Below, in pieces: positions 1-9,914 of a DNA stretch of 64,000 nt (the first letter of the stretch is position 1; every line of letters starts with the position of its first letter). Position numbers and translations under genes: made by a program. The notes under the pieces were generated by a model. It was not told where the DNA came from and did not search any database. It saw only the letters and a list, made by a program, of their open reading frames with translations. Source of the DNA: Puccinia triticina (taxonomy: Eukaryota; Basidiomycota; Pucciniomycetes; Pucciniales; Pucciniaceae). The stretch lies in assembly GCF_026914185.1 (NCBI RefSeq), contig NC_070565.1:3162001-3226000 (forward strand), given 5' to 3'.

Positions 1-2628
1 AGTAACCAGTTGATCTTTTGGTGGAAATTCTATCCGCAAATAAAACCAAAGGTAAATAAGTCCTCCACTTCTTGCCTTCTTTTCCACAGAGTTTGACCAA
101 AGTATCCTTAATTGACTGATGTCCTCTTTCTACCATTCCATTTGCTTCAGGATAATAAGGAGTGGTGACTTTGACTTTGATTCCAGATTCCAGAAGGGAT
201 TTTTGAAATTGTTGTCCAAATTCAGAGCCTCCATCCACTGTGACTGACCAAGGAGCTCCATGCCTGTAGATCCAATTGTCCAAGAACCACTGAGATATTT
301 TCTTTGCCTGAATATTTTCTAGTCCAATTGCTTCTACCCATCCAGAAAGGTCATATCTTGCAATTACCAGGTATTTCCATTTGCCAGCTTTGATGTGAAC
401 TGTATCTAAACTGACTCTGCCAAAGATGGTTGCTGCTCCTGTAGGCTTCTTGGGTTCCATTGGCAATTTTGAACTCCTTTTCTGGCAAGCTTCACAAGAC
501 TGGACCCACTTGGTTACCCCTCTCTTCAGACCTGGCCACCAAAATCTGAGTTTAATCCTTCTGTAAGTTTCAGCAATACCTCTGTGGCCTAAGGATTCAT
601 GAAGGGAATTAAGGATGGAATTTTGAGCTGAAGGTGAGGTGACCACTATTTGGGAAAATGGTTTCTTGATCCTGTGCAAGACTCCATTGGAATGGAAAAA
701 GTTGGCTTGTTGGTGTAAAATTTGCTTGAATTCCAGGCTGCTGCATCCCGGAGGTTTGTTCATGGTTGAAAGGTATTCCTGGAGGTGCTTCCAAATTCCT
801 TGCTGCAAGTTACTTACCCCCACCCCCAACTGAGCTGATGTCCCCAGAAGCAGGCCAAAAGAAGAATGTTTAGTTCCAAATCCATGGTGAGGTTTGATCC
901 AGGTTTCATCTTCATCAAAGCTAGGGCAATCATCTTCATCAGAATCAGGAGGCCTTCTTGACAGTCCATCAGGTAAGGTGAAAGTTTCTCCAGGAGTGTG
1001 AACCAGATAATACGAGAATAACTGAATAAATCCAATCCATCTGTTCATAGGGGCATTGGGGAGTGAAGGGTTGTTGATCATTCCAATAAGGCACTGGGCA
1101 TCCACTCTGAGTTGAAAATGTTGGCCCCAAATTTTGGTTTGAAGTTTCTTAAGGATCTTGGCAACACCACAAAGCTCTAATTTGGATTGTGAGTACTTTG
1201 ATTCCCTGGGTGAAAAGACTACTGAATCATATAACACAGGCCTATCCAGTCCATCAGAATCCTGTTGGGTAAGTACAGCATCTGCAGAAATAACACTGGA
1301 ATCCACTGAGAGTTTTATTAAGCCAGCATCAGGTCCATAGTCCAATTTGTTCAAGGTGATATCAGTTCCAACAATCCTCTTGAGGTCCTCAAAGGCATCC
1401 TGGCAGTCTTCAGTCCAATCCCAAGAGGAGTCCTTCCTGATGAGCTTTCTGAGAGGAGCAGTGATGGTTGAGTAATTTTTAATAAACATTCTGACATATA
1501 CACAGATTCCTAGGAATCCTCTGACATCTGAAGGAGTGGTGGGAGTTGGCCAGGTTTCAATCTTGTTCAGCTTCTTGGTGGATATTCTTCTTCCTTCTTT
1601 ACAAACCACATGGCCAACCAGATCCAAAGCAGGTACACAGCAAGCAAATTTCTTTCCAGAGATGGTGAGTCCAGCTTCTTCAATCCTGAAAAGAATCCTC
1701 TCCAGAGTAATGGCATATTCATAGATAAATCTTCTGATCTGGGGTTTGTCCTTTAGAGTTTCTTCATTGTAGTCAGAGGTTGGTCCTTTTATACTTCCAT
1801 CATCCACAAAGATTGCCATATGTTGAAGTAATTCATCCTGGAGTATCCACATCATCTGGGCCTGGTAAACTGCAACTGAATTGGTGGCTCCTTGGGGTAA
1901 TCTGGTGAGTTGAAATCTTCCAAGAAGTGTTTCAAAAGTGGTCAAAGGTGTGGATGCTGGAGCTAATTCTCTTTCATCATATCCTCCCATAATATCACCT
2001 AGTCCATAGCAAGACCTTCCAGTGAATGATTCAATGGGTTCCTCTGTCTTTGGTGGTAGGCCTGTGTCCTTTATGGTGACTTTGTTGAGTTTCTGAAGGT
2101 CATGTACAATTCTGAGCTTACCATTCTGCTTCTTTACACAAAATATAGGGCTGGAATAACTGGAAAAGGATTGTTCATAGAGGCCAGTGCTGAGTCTTTC
2201 CCTTACCAATTCTATAACCTGGTCTTTGATGGGTGCAGGGATTGGAATTGGTTTCTGTTGCCAAGGTTCATGAGGAATGACTGGGATGATATAAGGTTTT
2301 CCATAGGTGTGTTTAAGAGGGCCTCTTTCTGTTTCTACAAAAGCCAAAGCACCTTGTCTAATCAAAATTACCCATACCAGCAGGAGATATTCTTGGGGAG
2401 AAAGCCATCCAGGAGGTCCAAAGTTGATAAGGTCCGGCCTTTCTTGGGTAATCTTGGAGGTAGGAATGAATGGTGGAGGAAAAGGATTTAAAGGAGTGAG
2501 GTCAGGATCCCTGGAGAGTGGTGGCCTTGATAATGGAGGGTTGAGGGCTAGTGGCATTGGTTGGTTTACTGGTTTTATCTTTTTTAGAGTTGATTTATAT
2601 TTTGCTGAATGAGTGACTACAGTTTGTT
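1..2628 (-). CDS. Gypsy element E pol: reverse transcriptase, RNase H and integrase (partial)
   Basis: One reading frame (first codon bases at positions congruent to 1 mod 3 on the minus strand) has no stop from 2628 to the left edge, about 876 codons. The translation follows the pol of element B (44488-47613) closely. It shows a conserved N-terminal motif (KPVNQPMP), an RT block with GLGDIMGGYDERE and an FVDD active site near 1.8 kb, RNase H near 1.3 kb (SVDSS), the linker motif PDGLSR near 0.97 kb, an integrase zinc finger with CEACQ near 0.5 kb, and the integrase core residues in LDTVHIK, TVDGGSEF and GMVERGH (0.42-0.13 kb). In retroelements this polyprotein copies RNA into DNA and integrates it. 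The C-terminus lies outside the window. The start is unclear because a family-A LTR was inserted at 2629; no upstream ATG is visible in frame. The frame looks functional, but the element's 5' half is broken. Confidence 0.93.
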
Positions 2629-4248
2629 TGTGAGCCTGAGTCTCTATAGTGACAACAGGACACAAGAAAAAGGGGGGCAATAGTTGGATTTCTTGGGATA
2701 AAGAAAATACAGCTATAAGAGAAAGAGAGAAAGAGAGAAAGAAATCAAGCAGGATAAGAAAGAAGAGAAGTACTAGGTTATTCTAGTGGGAATGCACATC
2801 CACTGGCAATGCTACTCTTCAGAAGAGTGCTGCTAATCTGTGCTAAGAAGTGCTACAGCTTCCTCTCAGGAGGGTATCTGGATTAGATAAGTTTAATCCA
2901 GTCACGATTTTTTAGCTTCCTTCTGGATAGTCAATGTTCTTAAAGGGAAACCTGAGGGACAGCCCTGAACCTAGATTTTGAGGCAAAGGCCAAATTATAA
3001 TAAGGGACAGCCCTGTGATCAAGATAGAGGCAAAGGCCAGTAGATTTGGAGGGACAGCCCTGTGATCAAGAAGAAGACAAAACCAGCAGAAAAGAGAAGA
3101 TCAAGCAAGACACAGAGTTGTACCTCTGAGATAAACAAGGTTCAGTGAAAGAGGTTACTTACTGTCAATATCCTAGGCGCCTGTGACGGTAGGTATACTG
3201 GGAGCGTAGTAATCTCTTTGGTGGTGATCCTGGGGTTCTCTGGGGTGTGGTTCTGGTGGAGGAATTGAATAAAACTTCTCTATTTCCGAAAAGAGAGCCA
3301 GTTGCGAGGACAAATCAGCAACAGTCTCCACCAGAACAACAACTGCGTAAAAAAAGGTAACTTCTTCGGTGAGCACCTGCACATTGGGAAGGATTCCACC
3401 ATGGAGCAGTCCGTACCTGCTAGCCAAGGAAGGCTGCTCCAGGCGGAAAGCAGCTATGTGTATTGGCTGGCCGGACAGCGGAAGGTGTCTTCGCTCGCCG
3501 GGCCCCGGAGGGAATATTGCTCCTTACAATACACCAGCTAGTCTACATCCTTGCCGAGGTTGCTCCCCGGCAATCACCTGCACATATGCTTGCCAAGAAT
3601 GATTCATTCCCACTGGGCAGAATCCTCGGCACTTGTAAATGCTTGAAAATGAGACTGGCCATCAAATGGAGTAAACACTCCCTTTGATGGCCGGTCCAAC
3701 TGCACATCTAGAGGAGGAGAGTCCTCTCGATGGCCACTGTCTTCTCCCTTTGATTACCTATGCCATTGGGAGGGGTAACTGAAGGCCGAGGAGGCATTCT
3801 TGCACCGGGAAGGGGCTGGGCGGGACAATCTTTGCAAGATCAGCATGTGTGGGTTCTCAGGCCCTTTTTTTAGCAATTAAAGAAGTTTTATTCGGGGGTG
3901 CGTGCTGGTGTGCTGGAGTCTGTAGATCCGCCTCAGGCAAGGGGGATCCTGACTACGAAAATTTTCACAGTTTGCTTATGTAATTTACATATGTACATGT
4001 GGTTTGGCGCGCCTGGTAGCGCTGACACGTCACAACTGCGCAAGCGCGCCACAACTCAATAACTCAGGGAAGGAGTATAGTTAAAATGAATTGATAAGTT
4101 GTAACTAGGGTTAAAATTGCATGAGGAAACAGAATATGAAGTCAAAACAAGGTTATCTCTTGTGATGAAAAAGATATAAAGTAATTTATATGTAACAAAG
4201 GTAGAACAGGCAGCTTTTAGGTCAGCTGTGATGACTCTAAGGCTGACA
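2629..4248 (-). mobile_element. Solo LTR, family A copy 1 (with nested insertion)
   Basis: The sequence matches the family-A LTR at 35316-36281 over both flanks. It starts TGTGAGCC and ends GGCTGACA. It is bordered by a perfect 5-bp target duplication, TTGTT (2624-2628 and 4249-4253). It separates E's protease region from E's RT. The size of 1620 bp against 966 bp in copy 2 is explained by an insertion at 3259-3902. Orientation is tentative: read on the minus strand the ends are TGTCAGCC...CTCACA, which resemble the LTR ends of families C and H. It contains a purine-rich GA tract near 2715-2745. Confidence 0.93.
3259..3902. mobile_element. 644-bp insertion with inverted GAATAAAACTTCT, hAT-like target duplication
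   Basis: This block is absent from the otherwise collinear family-A LTR at 35316-36281. It is flanked by an 8-bp direct repeat with one mismatch (TTCTGGTG at 3251-3258, TGCTGGTG at 3903-3910). The 13-bp word GAATAAAACTTCT occurs near the left end and inverted near the right end, but the outermost bases do not pair well. No convincing coding region is present. The 8-bp duplication suggests a non-autonomous hAT-type element; the superfamily is inference. Confidence 0.65.
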
Positions 4249-4253
4249 TTGTT

Positions 4254-4310
4254 GCTTTTGGTTATTTTCCAGGGTTGCAGTTGTAAGAGAGGGGAACTGA
4301 AAACCTGGTC
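4254..4310 (-). other. Element E spacer between protease and pol frames
   Basis: After removal of the family-A LTR this short piece joins the protease ORF to the pol frame. The protease ORF ends in TGA here, while the pol frame is open in a different phase, so E used either a frameshift or a separate start. Confidence 0.5.
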
Positions 4311-4931
4311 TCAATCTAAAAAATTTACCAGGCCAGAATTGGAAGGTATGCTGATTTCCCACTTCTGATTACTAGGAAGAATGATTGGAACCAAGAAAGT
4401 TTGACCAGCTGAATCCATGATTGAAAGTGCTTCTCCTCTGGCTCCATTGTAGTTGATGTTAGCTGAGACATCCATCAAGAAAGGCTTTCCAATAATCATC
4501 TGAACTGGTCCTTTGGCTACCCAGAAATGAACAGTCCCTACCTTCCCAATGGTTACTTCTACATCTTCAGCAATCCAAGGAATATCAGCAAGGTGGCCTC
4601 CAATCCCTTTGAGCTTCATAGATTTAGCAGTGAGTACCAGTCCAAGTTTATGGGCAAGAACTTCAGGAATAATGTTGACCATGGATCCAGTGTCGAAGAG
4701 TGCTTGATGTTTCTCTCCTCCAATAAATATGGTGATGTATCCAAGGGGGCAGGAATAGTGAGTAGTAGGTGGCTTTTGTGCTGGTTCTTCTTCATCCTCC
4801 ATGTCTGTGAAATTTGCTAATTTAACACCATCCAATAGGACCCTTCTGTTGGTGATTTGCTTCCTGATACAGTCAGTAAATCCTGGAGATATAGCAAAGA
4901 TTTCCCCAAAGGCCAACTCCATCTTTCCTGC
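4311..4931 (-). CDS. Gypsy element E gag-protease C-terminal part (retropepsin)
   Basis: The translated product contains an aspartic protease: ALFDTGSMVNIIPE is the retropepsin active-site region (DTG), followed by GIGGH and a GKPFLMD flap-like segment. It aligns with the protease of element B (ALVDSGAELNIMPE, then GIGGH and GRPFLAD). The reading frame does not begin at the ATG at 4922. When Copia F (4932-9756) and one copy of its CCTGC target duplication are removed, the frame runs continuously from the E segment at 9757-9905 (...RMLTAG then KMELAFG...). Retropepsin cuts the Gag-Pol polyprotein. The region ends with TGA at 4311. Confidence 0.85.
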   Translation of the reverse strand, partial: AGKMELAFGEIFAISPGFTDCIRKQITNRRVLLDGVKLANFTDMEDEEEPAQKPPTTHYSCPLGYITIFIGGEKHQALFDTGSMVNIIPEVLAHKLGLVLTAKSMKLKGIGGHLADIPWIAEDVEVTIGKVGTVHFWVAKGPVQMIIGKPFLMDVSANINYNGARGEALSIMDSAGQTFLVPIILPSNQKWEISIPSNSGLVNFLD

Positions 4932-5031
4932 TATTGGGAAGAGAAAAAAACCCTAGATTCATTGCACCTCCGGTTCCACCTCTTGACTCTGCTGACGCTC
5001 CAGATTTGGAGTTTGCACACCCCACAACACC
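4932..5031 (-). repeat. 3' LTR of Copia F
   Basis: This repeat of about 100 bp is nearly identical to 9657-9756, with roughly two mismatches seen, one of them at the terminal base. On the minus strand it is immediately preceded by a G-rich polypurine tract. Confidence 0.82.
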
Positions 5032-5200
5032 CCCCCCTCAAACTCCACACCACAGGCTAAGTAGACAAAGTAGGAAAATAAAGAAGAAAGAACTAAGGAA
5101 ATGTGGAATAAGGATAGATGGAATAAGGACATGTTTTTTTTTTTTTTTTTTTTTTTTTGTTGTTGTGAAGAATACAAAGGTGGAAGAAATCAAAAGATGA

Positions 5201-8200
5201 TCATTTTACAATAGGAATAAATGAACTTAAATGTTGATGTTGTTGTGCGCCAAGGGATTTAGTCAGCAAATCAGCCAAATTGTCTTTAGTCAATACCCAA
5301 TTCAAGTCAATCTGGTGTTGTCGGATGATGTCATTCGTGAAGAAAAAATTGCGCTCAATGGCCTTCAGACTTGATTTTGACCCGTTATCATCTGCCACCA
5401 GAACAGCTGCCCGATTGTCACATAGCAACTTGCATGGTGCGTTCGGAATGATTGATCGCAGGATGTGAATGAGAAAGAGCTTGAATTCCACGGCTTCCCC
5501 CAGTGCAATGAACTTGGCTCCACAAGTTGATTTTGCCACTGTTTTTTTGTCTCCTAGATCCCCACGCAATTGGACAACCGAATAGCTTTATGATGAATCC
5601 CGATGTTGAACGTTGAAATTCCCCCCCCCAGCTGGCATCAGTCCAAGTCGTCATAATTGTATCATCAGGCTTCATGATTAGTTTGCGGTGTTGTGTGGTC
5701 TTGACGTAGCGAATAAGATGATGTAAAGCATTCCAGTGTTTCTGATTAGGTTTGGCGCTGAATCGGGCCAAAAAGTTGACGGAGTATGAAAGATCTGGCC
5801 GGGTTCCTAGAGCAAGATAGTTGAGGTAACCAATGTAGGACTGAAAATCTGTCGGATTTAAACTAATGTCTTCTGATGAGATTAGATTGTTGTCAGATAA
5901 GGGCGTGTACGTGTTGTAATGTCAAAAACAAAATTGATCTTCATGTTTTTTCAACACCTAGAATTGGCTGCGACAGAGTTAAAGAATCCGGTGTTCTTTC
6001 ACTTTTCAAACCAACAATCTTGTCTGGGTTGTTGAACCACTTGACACGCAAGGAGCTTTCCAGGTTTTTCCGTAAGATTTGCACATGTTCATCAGAATTG
6101 CTGAAAACGATACCGTCATCAACATGGATCCAAACGATCACAATGTGTCGGTTGTTCTGAAATTTGTACAAGCATTCTTTGACCTCATCGCATGAAAAAT
6201 TCCATTGTTCTAGGAGGGACTTGAAGTGTTTCCACCAGCAACGGCTGGCCTGTCGAGTTCCATATAAAGCTTTTTTCAAACGGAGTACCTTGCCTTTTAG
6301 ATGGGGAAACAGTTCTACAGGAGGATCCACATAAATGAGCTCATCAATGGGACTGTGTACAAACGCGCCTGTGATGTCGAACGCATTGATTGACCATTTG
6401 AACTTGACCGCCAGAGAAAAAAGAAGCCGCAAAGAAGAAAGCGACGCCGTTGGCGCAAAAGTTGAACGGACGTCCTTGCCCAGGCGTTGTTTGAAACCGC
6501 GAACTACAAAACAAGCTTTGGGCCTCTCAATCTTTCCATTGGAATCCCGTTTAAGATCAAAAACAAACCTAGTGCCGATGGAGTACTTGTTGGCACGGTC
6601 TTCTATCTCCCATGTGTCGATTTCTTCTAGCTGATTCCATTCCGCAAGACATGCCTTACGCCAGTATTCCGAGTTGTTTCCCGCTAAAGCTTCCCTCAGG
6701 TTTTCCGGGATGTTTATATCCTGAGACGCGCCGATAGACTCAATCATGCTGTCTTGGTCCGCACATAATTTCTCCGTTGGAACTTCTCCCAGCACAAGGG
6801 TTGACCTGACATGTAGATTGGTGTCGGTGCTGGAAATGAGCGGACGGCCTTGAAAGTCAATGAAAGTTGCACATTCAGATGAGTAAATTTTGTTGGTGTC
6901 CGGGTTCCAAAACGTCCACCCCCGCCCATCTGGCTGGTAACCAATGAGACAACCAATCCATCCACGCGCATCGAGTTTACGCCGGCGTTCCTTTGGGATG
7001 TGGACCAAAGCACGTGCACCAAAAGGGTATATTGACTGGGGATGAGGATCTTTCCCTGACCAAAGCTTCAGAGGTGTGGTGTTCACGACCCGCGAGTTGG
7101 GTATCCTGTTGGCGATCCAGCACGCACATGTGTATGCGTAAGACCAAAGACTCTGTGGCAATTTTGAGTGAATCAACATGGTCCAAGCCATGTCACCGAG
7201 AGTTCTGTTCAGCCGTTCTACTTCGCCATTTTGCTCCGGTGTGTATGGCGATGAGAAAATTATTTGGGTGCCGATGGTTGAAGCAAAATCGGATAGTTTG
7301 GATGAGTGGTACTCCTGAGCATTGTCGCAATGCAGGAATTTTGGTGCCATGTTGAATCGAGTTGTGAGAGTTTGGAGAAGGGATTGTATAGACGGGACGA
7401 CTTCCGCCCTGGTTTTCATGGGGGTAGCAAAGGAGAAGGTTGTGAAATGGTCCCGGACAGTCAGGAGATACCGGTTACCATGAATATCGGGATTTAGAGG
7501 TCCTAATACATTGGTTACAAGGAGGTCCAGTCTTACTTCTCGGAGGATGATCTCAGGTATACCAGCGCGACGTTGTTCACTTTTGGATGTTTGGCACAAT
7601 TCACAAATGAATGGAGACCACAACTTGAGCTCGAAGGATGGCACAAAAGATTTGAGGAAGGACTTCACGGTAGCATCCAAAACGTGACCTAAACGACAAT
7701 GCCAGAGATATGACTTGGAAGATGGTTCGCAAAAGTGGGCAGTTTTGCTGGGACTCTTATTCTTGGATGAGGATTTTGACCTGGTCACAGCGTTGATGAT
7801 AGGTTCAGAAGGATTGATTGCAGAAATAGTCCAGGTCCGGTTGTCATATTTTGAAAAGATATTACAAGTATGAGACTGCAAAACTAGATCAAGAGTAGGA
7901 GTAAAATGGGGAAGGAAACCGAATTCGAGGAGTTGTCCTAGACTAAGAATTGTTCCCTTCATCTGTTGGCTGTACAGTACCACTGGAATTGCCCATGTCC
8001 CATTGCCACTGGAGATTTGTAACGTCCCCCTATGAGTTGCCATCATGGAAGCACAGTTGGCGGCCAGATTTAGCTTAAGGCCTTGTTTGAGCGGGATCAA
8101 AGATGAGAAAGAATGAAGAGATCCGCTCACGTGAGTGGTCGCCCCAGAATCCACAACAGCGCCTTCAACTGCTGCCCCCCCGTTATTTGGACCTGTGATT

Positions 8201-9255
8201 GATCGAATGTTTGCCGGAAAATGGGGAGCAGCTGGTTGGGCATAACCGGAAGCGGGGCAACCAGTGGGAATTGGCGGTGGCAAGTGCGCATCGTCCCGCA
8301 GCACCGGACAGTTCGAGCGCCAGTGTCCCTCGCCAGAACAGTAGCCACATATTTTTTGTCGAGCCAGTAGATGGGCGGGTGGCGCTGGGTTTCCACGACG
8401 TATGTTGCTGATGGCCGCGATGACGTCATCGCCTGTGGGAAGTCTCCGTTGTTGCTGAGGAATTGGGGCAGTCGGGCGATTATTGGGTTGGCGCAGTGAT
8501 CAGGTCAGATTTTGAGGCATTTGTTGGTTCGTCGAATGTCCTCGAGGACCCTGCGTTTGGGCAGGATGATAGGTTCGGAAAACGGACGCTTGTGAAGTGT
8601 TTGGTGTGTCGAAACAAGCAGATTCACCGTAAGTCGAGTTGATGATAGTTCGTACTTCACGAGCTGTGACATCTTTCTTGTCACCGAGTTGGAGGGATAT
8701 GGTTTGGTAGAATTGGGCCCGTGTCATGGATGTTGGAGCCGGGATGATGATCTGGACAAAGAGTGATTCGAGTGTGGGGCTTAACGCAACACCCACTTTG
8801 GACATGTCGGAGAATAGCTGAAACAAGCTATTGAACTGTGTCTGAAGTTGAGACAAATTGTTTGGTGGGTCCGCATTCTTGAGCTCAAAAATCTTGTCCA
8901 AAAGGTCCACTTGACGGAAACAAATCGATCCTTGGAAATTAGCCTCTAACGCCTTGAAAGCCTCAGTTGCACTTGCCGCCGAGTCAGCGATCGTGCAAAA
9001 TTCTTCATGTATGGTCACCTGGATCAAGAATAACAATAAGGCCAATTCTTGGTTTGTGAGAGCCGGATATTTTGTTTTATCATTGAAGAAATTGATATGT
9101 CCAAGAGTTAATTAGCGGACGGTTCAATTAAGAGCCCTTTTCCATTGGGCAAAGTTTGAGCCGTCGGCGAGGAGGGTCTCAATAGAGTCTTTTGATTTGA
9201 TGGGTTCAGATAGGAACTTGGCACGGGGGGTTATTTCGATGTTCAAAGTCGCCAT
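5201..9255 (-). pseudogene. Copia F gag-pol, inactivated by stops and frameshifts
   Basis: The frame starts at ATG 9255 (MATLNIEITPRAKF). Domains in order are: Gag (9255 to ~8450), a CCHC zinc knuckle (CGYCSGEGHWRSNC, ~8310-8350), a protease with DSGATTHV (~8150), the GAG-pre-integrase motif LWHCRLGH (~7700), the integrase core (~7500-7000, including EQNGEVERLNRT), the RT (~6600-5950) with an intact HVDD active site (~6110), and RNase H (TWTDASWGG, ~5640; CDNRAA, ~5410). Domain order protease-integrase-RT-RNase H defines Copia/Ty1. In-frame stops are TGA at 9124-9126, TAA at 9112-9114 and TGA at 8500-8502. The frame shifts after ~5941 and again near 5570, so the last RT part and RNase H lie in other frames. 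It cannot make a full polyprotein. Confidence 0.93.
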
Positions 9256-9656
9256 GTTTGACGAGATCTGGCGGTGAGTGGAAATGTGTAATCCCTCAAG
9301 AAGGGTAGATAATGTGTTGATGGATGGTTGATGGCGATTCGGACGAGATCTAACAATGGGGGTCGGAAAAAGATGGTTGGGTAGATAATATTTGAAAGAT
9401 TTCAATTTTCCACTGGATATTGGATGTTCAGGTTCGTTCGGCGACGGTGGGCAAGGTTCGTTTGGTGGTGATGGTGGCAAAGGGGGAAGGGCTAGCAGAG
9501 CTTTGTACGCCTTCGTCTGTTTAGGTCGTTTAGCTCTGGTCGGTGGTGGTAAAGGTCCTTGAAGCTCGGTCTTGTCCCGCCAAGTGTTGACCATGCAATG
9601 GCCGTATGCCAAAAAGAGGTATGAGCTAGCGTTGGTAGAGTATCCAAATCTTAATC

Positions 9657-9756
9657 TATTGGGAAGAGAAAAAAACCCTAGATTCATTGCACCTCCGGTT
9701 CCACCTCTTGACTCCGCTGACGCTCCAGATTTGGAGTTTGCACACCCCACAACACA
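9657..9756 (-). repeat. 5' LTR of Copia F
   Basis: On the minus strand it begins TGTGTTGTGG, directly after the target duplication GCAGG, and ends CTTCCCAATA, which is not the canonical CA end. It pairs with 4932-5031. A usual initiator-Met primer site could not be recognised after it. Confidence 0.8.
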
Positions 9757-9914
9757 CCTGCAGTCAACATCCTACTGGCCACTTCTTCTTCAATTCCTGG
9801 GTATTCCTTGGCCAATTTCTTCTCCAAATAGGTCTTCTTAACTGGTTTATCCTTAGGTGCAGTGGTTGAATCCTTCTTGTCTTTATCCTGGAATCTGACT
9901 TGAGGGGAGGTGGT
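9757..9914 (-). CDS. Element E gag fragment joined to MULE C-terminus
   Basis: Reading on the minus strand, the peptide KDKKDSTTAPKDKP...KKTYLEKKLAKEYPG...RMLTAG continues in frame into the protease segment at 4311-4931 once Copia F is removed. A charged linker followed by a short helical segment sits at the same place in B's gag-protease ORF. Upstream, the same open frame runs without a stop into the C-terminus of the MULE transposase relic. No Gag core or 5' LTR of E is found to the right, so E appears 5' truncated or replaced here. The exact junction near 9.9 kb is an estimate. Confidence 0.6.

Larger units (their letters stand above)
4932..9756 (-). mobile_element. Copia retrotransposon F, complete, with very short LTRs
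   Basis: This minus-strand Copia element is bounded by two ~100-bp direct repeats and by the 5-bp target duplication CCTGC (4927-4931 and 9757-9761, plus strand). It sits inside E's gag-protease, and excising it restores E's frame. The polypurine tract (GAGGGGGGG on the minus strand, about 5031-5040) directly precedes the 3' LTR. The element is 4825 bp long. A 20-plus base poly-T run near 5133-5158 lies between the end of RNase H and the 3' LTR. Confidence 0.88.

Noticed and set aside
2102..2612. Plus-strand ORFs of 100-130 codons
   Set aside because: They lie opposite the conserved, uninterrupted pol frame of element E and are its antisense shadow.
3173..3687. Short ORFs within the insertion in LTR A copy 1
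   Set aside because: No homology; they span the insertion boundary and overlap each other in several frames.
5133..5158. Long poly-T as evidence for a retrogene poly-A tail
   Set aside because: It lies inside Copia F between RNase H and the polypurine tract, with no processed gene beside it.
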